NCBI RefSeq assembly: GCF_002858925.1
Contig: NZ_PJRS01000020.1
Span: 60,690 to 124,689, forward strand
DNA length: 64,000 bases
From: Caulobacter zeae
GTDB lineage: Bacteria; Pseudomonadota; Alphaproteobacteria; Caulobacterales; Caulobacteraceae
Direction: 5' to 3'
Shown here: positions 58,260 to 64,000 of the stretch, piece by piece
Position numbering within the stretch: position 1 is the stretch's first letter
Layout of the letters: every line of letters starts with the position of its first letter
Notes under the pieces: model-generated
Seen by the model: only the letters and a program-made list of their open reading frames with translations
Database searches by the model: none
What the model was told of the DNA's origin: nothing
Position numbers and translations under genes: made by a program

Positions 58260-58370
58260 GTCATCCCGGCCGGAGGCCCGCCTAGCGGGCCGCAGAGCCG
58301 GGACCCAGGGGGCACCGGCAGTGCGCCGGCCCCGGGTCCCGGATAAGCGCTTCGGGCTTTCCGGGATGAC
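58260..58370. repeat. 111-bp nested inverted repeat
   Basis: Outer arms GTCATCCCGG and CCGGGATGAC; inner arms include CCGGGACCC and GGGTCCCGG, GGCCCGCCTAGCGGGCC forms a side hairpin. It lies in the 254-bp gap after the DUF6152 gene and has no coding potential. Confidence 0.7.
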
Positions 58371-58477
58371 GATTGATGGAGCATTGATTTTTCACTCCCG
58401 GACACTTCAGTCCGAACCCTAGGCGGAACCGCGCTTCAAGCCTGGCCGTTGGATGGACGATCACGGAAGGAGCCGCC

Positions 58478-59293
58478 TTGGACGCCAACGTCGCCTATGG
58501 CCGGGCCCTGGCTCGCGCGTTCGGCGGGGCCCTGCTGTTCTCTTTCCCGCTGCTGATGACCATGGAGATGTGGTCGCTGGGCATGGCGGTCGAGCGGACG
58601 CGGCTGCTGGTCTTCCTGCTGCTGTCGCTGCCGATGCTGCTGGGCCTGTCGTACTATGCCGGCTTCGAGCCGACCTTTCGCCTGAAGGACGAGGTGCTGG
58701 ACGCCCTGGCGGCCTTCGGCGTCGGCTTCCTCCTGGCGGCGGTGCTGCTGGCGCTGTTCGGGGTGCTGGGACGGCGGGGGCTGTCCTTCCAGGCCGACCT
58801 CGGCAAGGTGGCGCTCTGCGCCGTGCCCGGCGCCATCGGCGCCCTGGTCGCCGGCAAGCAGTTGGGCGAGGGCGCGCCCAGCGCCCATGAGAAGCAGCGG
58901 GCCGGAACCCTGGGCGAGATCTTCCTGATGGCGGTCGGCGCGCTGTTCCTGGCCTTCACCGTCGCCCCGACCGAAGAGATGATCCTCATCGCCTACCAGA
59001 TGGGGCCGCTGCAGGCCCTGCTGCTGATGGGGCTGTCGGTGCTGCTGCTGCACGCCTTCGTCTATGGCCTGGGCTTTCCGGGCCAGAGCCGCCGGCGCCA
59101 GGCGGGCGGACCCTTGCGCACCTTTGTCGGCTTCACCGCGCCCGGCTACGGCGTGGCGCTGGTCGTCAGCCTCTATCTGCTCTGGACCTTCGGACGCACG
59201 GACGGCGTCGCCCCGCACGAGATCGCCACCATGACCATCGTCCTGGCCTTTCCAGCCGCCCTCGGCGCGGCCACCGCGCGGCTGGTGGTCTGA
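58478..59293 (+). CDS. TIGR02587-family integral membrane protein
   Basis: 271 residues from a TTG with AAGGAG upstream. About seven hydrophobic helices; the segment AFTVAPTEEMILIAYQMGP is characteristic of the TIGR02587/DUF2391 family. It is followed, with a 1-bp overlap (TGATG), by the TIGR02588 gene, its usual partner. Function unknown. Confidence 0.8.
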   Translation: MDANVAYGRALARAFGGALLFSFPLLMTMEMWSLGMAVERTRLLVFLLLSLPMLLGLSYYAGFEPTFRLKDEVLDALAAFGVGFLLAAVLLALFGVLGRRGLSFQADLGKVALCAVPGAIGALVAGKQLGEGAPSAHEKQRAGTLGEIFLMAVGALFLAFTVAPTEEMILIAYQMGPLQALLLMGLSVLLLHAFVYGLGFPGQSRRRQAGGPLRTFVGFTAPGYGVALVVSLYLLWTFGRTDGVAPHEIATMTIVLAFPAALGAATARLVV

Positions 59294-59715
59294 TGGCGAC
59301 CGCGACCAAGTCCCGTCGGGCCGCCAAGCCGTCGCCGCGCAGCGAGCCGCCGCTGCTGGAGTGGATCTCGGCGGCGATCGGCCTTGTCTGCGCCCTGGCG
59401 GCCATCGGCTTCGTCGGCTGGGACGCCCTGCTGGGCGAGCGCTCGCCGCCGGCCATCGAGGTGCGGCTGGTCGCCGTCACCCCCACGCCGCACGGCTATG
59501 TGGCGCAGGTCGAGGCGATCAATCACGGGGGATCCTCCGCCGCCCAGGTCGCGATCGAGGGCGTGCTGAGCGGGCAGGGCGAGGCGGAAACCGCGCAGGC
59601 GACGCTGGACTACATTCCCCAGAGGTCGCGGGTGGGCGGCGGGCTGGTGTTCGAGCACGACCCGCGTGCGGGCCGCCTCGTGCTGCGCGCCAGGGGCTTC
59701 GCCGACGCCTCGTGA
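59293..59715 (+). CDS. TIGR02588-family membrane-anchored protein
   Basis: 140 residues: a short basic N terminus, one transmembrane helix (about 22-42) and an outward-facing beta-rich domain (VAQVEAINHGGSSAAQVAIEG) reminiscent of an Ig-like fold. Starts at the last base of the TIGR02587 gene. The two are probably one functional unit. Confidence 0.78.
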   Translation: MATATKSRRAAKPSPRSEPPLLEWISAAIGLVCALAAIGFVGWDALLGERSPPAIEVRLVAVTPTPHGYVAQVEAINHGGSSAAQVAIEGVLSGQGEAETAQATLDYIPQRSRVGGGLVFEHDPRAGRLVLRARGFADAS

Positions 59716-59719
59716 GCGA

Positions 59720-60427
59720 TCAGGCCGCCCAGGCGGCCGCGAAGCGTTTCAGCTGCGAGCGGGCGGCGCTTTCGTGCACGGCCCCAGTGCGCTCCAGACG
59801 CAGGAAGAGGTCGCCGGCGGTGTGGGCGGCGCGGGCCGGCAGGCCCTGGCCGTTCAGCCGCACCAGGCCCCGTTCGGCGGCCTTGGTCGAGATCCACACG
59901 GTGCGCGGACCGATGACGGTGTCCAGCTCCACGCGCCCGCCCTCGGCCAGCACCCTGGCGTCCAGGGGGACGGTCAGCCACAGGTCGTGGCCGCGGACCA
60001 TGGCGGCCGGCTCGGCCTTGATACGCACGGTCAGCAGGGTCTCGCCGACGCGCACGGTGTCGCCGTGGCGCAGGCCCGCGGGCAGGGTGAGGCGCAGGCG
60101 TCGCCCGCCGACCTCGGTTTCCAGCGCGCCGCCCATGAAGGCGAAGGCCGGCTCGACCTCCAGCACAGCCTGGCTCGGCATGGCCGGCGTCTGGACGGTG
60201 GCGGGCGGAAAGCCCAGGCCGGCCGGGGGCTCGACGCCTTGCAGCATGCGATAGGCGGTCAGCACGTCGCGAAACAGGGCCGCGTCGCCGCCGGGACGGT
60301 CGGGATGGGCGCGCTTGGCGGCTTCGCGATAGGCCGCGCGCAGCTCGCGCTCGTCGGCGCCGGGCGCGACGCCCAGGATCGCGCGGGCGGCGGAAAGGGA
60401 CAGGGAAGGGGCCGAGGCGGCGGTCAT
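59720..60427 (-). CDS. J-domain protein with DnaJ C-terminal-like domain
   Basis: 235 residues from the ATG at 60427; a TTG at 60454 would add 9. The J-domain (about 12-60) has the HPD motif in KRAHPDRPGGD, and a C-terminal part (about 90-215) with LTLPAGLRHGDTVRVG resembles the substrate-binding domain of DnaJ/CbpA. No zinc-finger and no Gly/Phe-rich region. A co-chaperone of an Hsp70 is the expected role. Convergent with TIGR02588. Confidence 0.8.
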   Translation of the reverse strand: MTAASAPSLSLSAARAILGVAPGADERELRAAYREAAKRAHPDRPGGDAALFRDVLTAYRMLQGVEPPAGLGFPPATVQTPAMPSQAVLEVEPAFAFMGGALETEVGGRRLRLTLPAGLRHGDTVRVGETLLTVRIKAEPAAMVRGHDLWLTVPLDARVLAEGGRVELDTVIGPRTVWISTKAAERGLVRLNGQGLPARAAHTAGDLFLRLERTGAVHESAARSQLKRFAAAWAA

Positions 60428-60466
60428 GCCGCGACCCTGCGCCGACTTGGTCAACGGGGCGTTAAG

Positions 60467-60808
60467 TTAAGACTTTAGGTATTGGGTGACCATGACCCCC
60501 AGGCTGACCACCAGCACCGAGGCCGCGCCGACGCCCCAGGCGAAGTTCGAGGCCGTCCAGCCGAGGGGGTAGCTGGCCTCGCGGCCTTCGATGCGCGCCC
60601 TGGCCTGCAACGCCAGCAGGCGTCGAAACGACCAGATCGGGAAGGCGACGCACACGCCCAGGCGGACCGTCAGCGACAACAGGTCCCAGGAGGTCCAAAG
60701 TGACGGTTGCGGGTGGAGCGAGATCCACGAGCCGAAATGGGCGAGGCCGATGGTCACGGCGGCCAGGACTTCCAGGCGCGACAGCACGAGATGGTTTTTG
60801 ATCTTCAC
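60467..60808 (-). CDS. Hypothetical small membrane protein
   Basis: 113 residues from the ATG at 60808. Three hydrophobic stretches (about 14-30, 42-60, 86-108). Ends 39 bp before the J-domain gene start. Not recognised. Confidence 0.65.
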   Translation of the reverse strand: MKIKNHLVLSRLEVLAAVTIGLAHFGSWISLHPQPSLWTSWDLLSLTVRLGVCVAFPIWSFRRLLALQARARIEGREASYPLGWTASNFAWGVGAASVLVVSLGVMVTQYLKS

Positions 60809-60951
60809 GTGAGATTCTCTTGATCTACGCGCCTGGATTGCAGGTTTTCACGCGTGGTCAAGGGCGTGGGGATCTGGCGCGAAAGTTCCGAAGGGCGCTT
60901 ACGTAGCGGTCAAGCATGGCCCCCCGCCGCGTGGAGGCCTATATCCAGGCC

Positions 60952-61620
60952 ATGACAGACGCCCCGCTGATCCCCGCCTCGCCCAGCGAAGACGACTATG
61001 TCGCCCAGGTGGCCGCCGCCACCCCGCCGGCGCTGCTGCCCGAGGGCGACCCGATCCACCTGTTCGGCGAGTGGCTGGCCGAGGCTGGCAAGTCCGAGCC
61101 CAACGACCCCAACGCCATGACCGTCTCGACGGTCGACGCCGACGGCATGCCCGACTCGCGCATGGTGCTGCTCAAGGACGTCGATAGCCGCGGCTTCGTC
61201 TTCTACACCAACCTGCAAAGCGCCAAGGGCCGCGAACTGGCCGCCAATCCCAAGGCGGCCCTGCTGTTCCACTGGAAGTCGCTGCGCCGCCAGGTGCGGG
61301 TGCGGGGCGTGGTCGAGCCCGTCAGCGAGGCCGAGGCCGACGCCTATTTCGCCAGCCGCGCCCGCCACAGCCAGCTGGGCGCCTGGGCCAGCGACCAGTC
61401 GCGGCCGTTGCCCGACCGCCTGGCGCTCGAGCGTCGCGTGGCCGAGATGGGCCTGAAGTACGGCCTGGTCGGCAAGGTGCCGCGCCCGCCGCACTGGTCG
61501 GGCTTCCGCATCGTGCCGCAGGTCATCGAATTCTGGCGCGACCGGCCGTTCCGCCTGCACGAACGCCTGGTCTACGAACGCGTCGACGGGGCGTGGGCCA
61601 CCCAGCGGCTGTTCCCGTAG
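60952..61620 (+). CDS. pdxH: Pyridoxamine 5'-phosphate oxidase
   Basis: 222 residues from the ATG at 60952; an in-frame ATG at 60916 would add 12 residues, and neither has a strong Shine-Dalgarno sequence. FMN-dependent PNPOx fold: [33 protein letters not shown] and the C-terminal RFLP-like segment ([10 protein letters not shown]). Oxidises PNP or PMP to pyridoxal phosphate. Confidence 0.92.
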   Translation: MTDAPLIPASPSEDDYVAQVAAATPPALLPEGDPIHLFGEWLAEAGKSEPNDPNAMTVSTVDADGMPDSRMVLLKDVDSRGFVFYTNLQSAKGRELAANPKAALLFHWKSLRRQVRVRGVVEPVSEAEADAYFASRARHSQLGAWASDQSRPLPDRLALERRVAEMGLKYGLVGKVPRPPHWSGFRIVPQVIEFWRDRPFRLHERLVYERVDGAWATQRLFP

Positions 61621-61623
61621 CGG

Positions 61624-62259
61624 TCACGCTGTGCCGTATCGCGCCAGGAAGGTCTCGACGGCGTCCTCGGCGATCTGGTTAACCGGGCGATCGGGCTGCA
61701 CCTCGTCGCCGGCCGACAGCCCCAGCACCAGGGTGGCGTGGTCGAGCATGCCCATCAGCTGCCCCGCGGCCCAGGACGGTTTGTCGACCTTCAGTTCACC
61801 CGAGGCGTTCAACTCCCTGACCACCTGGATCGCCGCCCCGCCCAGGGACTCGCGCGCCGCGCCCAGGAAGTGGTCGGCCACTCCCTCGAAGCGCCGCCGC
61901 TCGGCGGTGACCATCCGGAACATCGCCCGCGTCGCCGGGGTGGCGAAGAACTCGGCATAGGCCCGGGAGAGGGCGGTCAGGCGGGCGCGGGCGTCGCCGA
62001 TGGCCTTGGCGCTTTCGCGCACCGGCTCGGCCATCGTCCGCACGCTGTCGACCACCACGGTGCGGAACAGCTCGGCCTTGCTGGGGAAGTAGGCATACAG
62101 GGTGGCGGTCGAGACGCCCGCCCCGCGGGCCACCGACTCCATGCCGGCGTCCGCGTAGCCTTCCTTGAGGAAGATGTCGCGAGCCGCGGCCAGGATCTCC
62201 GCCTTCTTGTGCTCGGACCGTTTCAGTCCGGCGCCGATGAGCATGGGATTCCTCAACAT
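61624..62259 (-). CDS. TetR/AcrR family transcriptional regulator
   Basis: 211 residues; ATG at 62259 or 62244. TetR HTH at about 20-65 (FLKEGYADAGMESVARGAGVSTATLYAYFPSKA in two parts). C-terminal ligand domain divergent. Convergent with pdxH; 134 bp divergent from the APH-AAA gene, which it might regulate. The effector is unknown. Confidence 0.85.
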   Translation of the reverse strand: MLRNPMLIGAGLKRSEHKKAEILAAARDIFLKEGYADAGMESVARGAGVSTATLYAYFPSKAELFRTVVVDSVRTMAEPVRESAKAIGDARARLTALSRAYAEFFATPATRAMFRMVTAERRRFEGVADHFLGAARESLGGAAIQVVRELNASGELKVDKPSWAAGQLMGMLDHATLVLGLSAGDEVQPDRPVNQIAEDAVETFLARYGTA

Positions 62260-62392
62260 CAGACTGTGATGGTTAAACGCTACTATCGCGTAAGTAGATC
62301 GCGCAAGCGTCTGCGAGGACTTGCACCGAACTTTGCGCTATGGGACGCCCGGGCGCCGCCGATCGGGCGGGCGAAGACGAAGGTTGGACGGC

Positions 62393-63892
62393 GTGATCAA
62401 GGACGCGGAAGCGGCGCGCGAACAGGAAGTGGCGGCTTGGCTGGGAGATAAAGCCGACCAGACCATCGAGACCTCCTGCGCTCGGGTGTTCCTGGTGGGC
62501 GAGTCCGCCTTCAAGGTGAAGCGCCCGGTCGACTTCGGCTTCCTGGATTATTCGACCCTGGAATTGCGCCGCTGGTCGCTGCAACGCGAGCTTTCCTTCA
62601 ATCGCGCCGCCGCGCCCGACATCTATCGCGCCGTGCGCCAGCTGACCCGCGCCGCCGACGGTGGCATCGAGATCGACGGGGCCGGCGAGGTGGTCGAGTA
62701 CCTGCTGGAGATGCGCCGGTTCGACGGCGAAGCCGTGCTGGCCTCCCAGCCGTGGGCCATCGACGACGCCCTGGAAGAGTCGCTGGGCCGCACCATCGCC
62801 CAGTTTCACGCCGGCGCGGCGCTGCGTCCGCAGGGCGGCGGCGTCTCGGCGCTGGGCTACACCATCGCCTCAAACGCCAATCTGCTGCGCGGCCTGGCCC
62901 CGCGCCTGGGCGCCCAGGCCGTCGAGCGACTGGTCGAGGAGACGGACCTGGCCCTCAAGCGCCTTGCCCCGCAGCTCGACGCCCGCGCCGCCGAGGGCTT
63001 CGCCCGCCACTGCCACGGCGACCTGCACCTGGGGAACATACTGATCGAGGAGGGCAGGCCGATCCTCTTCGACTGCATCGAGTTCAACGACGCCCTGTCG
63101 GATATCGACGTGCAGTACGACCTGGCCTTCCTGCTGATGGACCTGGACTTCCGCCGTCGCCGCGACGCGGCCGGCCGGGTGCTGAACGCCTATCTCGACG
63201 AGGCCGCCCGGACGTTCGGCGAGGGCCTGTGGACGGGCCTGGCCGCCCTGCCGCTGATGCTCAGCGTCCGCGCCGCCGTGCGCACCCACGTCTGGGCCTA
63301 TACCGGCGACGACGAGGCCGCCCGCGCCTATCTGGCCACCGCCATCGAGCACCTGGCGCCCAAGCCGGTCAGCTTGGTGGCAACCGGCGGCCTGTCGGGC
63401 TCGGGCAAGTCGACCTTCGCCCGCGTCTGCGCGCCGGGCCTGGGCGCCGCGCCGGGCGCGGTAGTCCTGCGCACCGACGAGATCCGCAAGCGCCTGTGGA
63501 ACGCGCCGACGCTGCAACGTCTGCCCAAGGAGGCCTACACCCCCGAGGTCAGCGACAAGGTCTATGACGAGCTGTTCCGCGACGCCGAACTGGTCCTGAA
63601 GGCCGGCCGCTCGGTGGTGGTCGACGCCGTGTTCATCAAGCCCGAGCAGCGCGCCCGCGCCGAGGCCCTGGCGACGAAGCTCGACGTCGCCTTCCAGGGC
63701 GTCTGGCTCGAAGCCCCCGCCGACGTCCTGCGCGCCCGCGTCGCCGCCCGCGTCAACGACGCCTCCGACGCCGACGTCGCCGTGCTGGAAAGCCAACTCA
63801 CCCGCGACACCGGCGACATCGACTGGCGCCGCGTGGACACGGTCAGCGCCTTCGAGGACGAGGCGAGGGCGCTGGCCGAGCAGATGGGGTAG
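62393..63892 (+). CDS. Bifunctional aminoglycoside phosphotransferase-like/AAA kinase fusion
   Basis: 499 residues from a GTG at 62393. The N-terminal half is APH-like with the Brenner motif HCHGDLHLGNILIEEGRP and DCIEFNDALSDIDVQYDLAF; the C-terminal half is a P-loop kinase (TGGLSGSGKSTFAR) with Walker-B-like VVVDAVFIKP. This fusion is widespread in proteobacteria; substrate unknown, and it is not a known resistance gene. Confidence 0.85.
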   Translation: MIKDAEAAREQEVAAWLGDKADQTIETSCARVFLVGESAFKVKRPVDFGFLDYSTLELRRWSLQRELSFNRAAAPDIYRAVRQLTRAADGGIEIDGAGEVVEYLLEMRRFDGEAVLASQPWAIDDALEESLGRTIAQFHAGAALRPQGGGVSALGYTIASNANLLRGLAPRLGAQAVERLVEETDLALKRLAPQLDARAAEGFARHCHGDLHLGNILIEEGRPILFDCIEFNDALSDIDVQYDLAFLLMDLDFRRRRDAAGRVLNAYLDEAARTFGEGLWTGLAALPLMLSVRAAVRTHVWAYTGDDEAARAYLATAIEHLAPKPVSLVATGGLSGSGKSTFARVCAPGLGAAPGAVVLRTDEIRKRLWNAPTLQRLPKEAYTPEVSDKVYDELFRDAELVLKAGRSVVVDAVFIKPEQRARAEALATKLDVAFQGVWLEAPADVLRARVAARVNDASDADVAVLESQLTRDTGDIDWRRVDTVSAFEDEARALAEQMG

Positions 63893-64000
63893 CCGCTTCG
63901 CGGTCCCCCTCAGTCGGCTTCGCCGACAGCTCCCCCAGTGGGGGAGCATCTTGGCGCATTAAATCCTCCCCCTCTGGGGGAGGTGGCCCGGAGGGCCGGA
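63893..64000. repeat. Composite CTCCCCC/GGGGGAG repeat, cut by the window end
   Basis: Blocks CAGTCGGCTTCGCCGACAG plus CTCCCCCAGTGGGGGAG (about 63910-63947) and TCCTCCCCCTCTGGGGGAGG plus GGCCCGGAGGGCC (63964-64000) match those at 40326-40455 but in swapped order. The element probably continues beyond the window. Confidence 0.7.

Noticed and set aside
58260..58370. Structured RNA or riboswitch
   Set aside because: The nested inverted repeat is symmetrical on both strands and looks like a dispersed repeat; it is 108 bp before a gene with its own Shine-Dalgarno and shows no riboswitch core that I recognise.
62393..63892. Aminoglycoside resistance gene
   Set aside because: Although the N-terminal half has an APH-type Brenner motif, the fusion with a P-loop kinase is a widespread chromosomal family not known to confer resistance.

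Overview
The window is high-GC DNA with dense, head-to-tail operons. Its gene content (TonB-dependent receptors of the Xanthomonas/Caulobacter type, a tryptophan-halogenase-like flavoenzyme beside glycosidases, a Wsp/Frz-like chemosensory operon, the HutF branch of histidine degradation, GANTC and TTAACCAT motifs) suggests an alphaproteobacterium of the Caulobacteraceae, probably Caulobacter. This is inferred from gene content only. No rRNA, tRNA, CRISPR array, transposase or phage gene was seen.

Layout. (1) 1-4818, minus strand: a galactonate-type operon (2-keto-3-deoxygalactonate kinase, its aldolase, an SGLT-type symporter, an SMP-30 lactonase and a FadR-type regulator). (2) 5223-16000, plus strand: a TonB receptor, a flavin-dependent halogenase, GH35 beta-galactosidase, PA14-containing GH31 alpha-xylosidase-like enzyme and an exported Thr-type asparaginase. 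LacI-type and FadR-type operator palindromes lie in the divergent promoter region, and further LacI-like sites precede GH35. (3) 16041-16703: an M23 peptidase. (4) 16880-27691, minus: an eight-gene chemosensory operon (CheW, CheR-TPR, CheW, MCP, CheA-REC, CheB and two receiver-containing histidine kinases). (5) 27731-35939: the complete five-enzyme histidine route to glutamate (hutI-H-G-U plus divergent hutF) with hutD and the repressor gene hutC; a HutC-like operator lies between hutI and hutF. (6) 36030-37797: two poorly characterised genes. (7) 37953-49666: a second carbohydrate cluster (TonB receptor, SDR, GH29, GH97, GH3, SGNH acetylesterase). (8) 49756-56733: peroxide defence (OxyR-type site, ahpC, ahpF; ohr-ohrR with tandem operators), with a hybrid kinase and an FAD oxidoreductase. 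(9) 56883-63892: housekeeping and orphan genes (DUF2268-like protease, DUF6152, the TIGR02587/TIGR02588 pair, J-domain protein, pdxH, TetR regulator, APH-AAA fusion).

How they fit together. The two carbohydrate clusters together carry the exo-activities needed to strip fucosylated, acetylated xyloglucan oligosaccharides (alpha-xylose, beta-galactose, alpha-fucose, acetyl, beta-glucose). The first cluster is back to back with genes for handling galactose through the galactonate (De Ley-Doudoroff) route. No endo-glucanase, galactose dehydrogenase or galactonate dehydratase is in the window, so the pathway is partial here and the substrate is an inference. The chemosensory operon resembles Wsp but ends in two hybrid kinases where Wsp has the diguanylate cyclase WspR. 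It follows hutD after only 39 bp on the same strand.

Interspersed repeats are prominent: three REPIN-like inverted doublets, several CTCCCCC/GGGGGAG composite palindromes (one supplies the stop codon of hutG), and short perfect palindromes that probably act as terminators.
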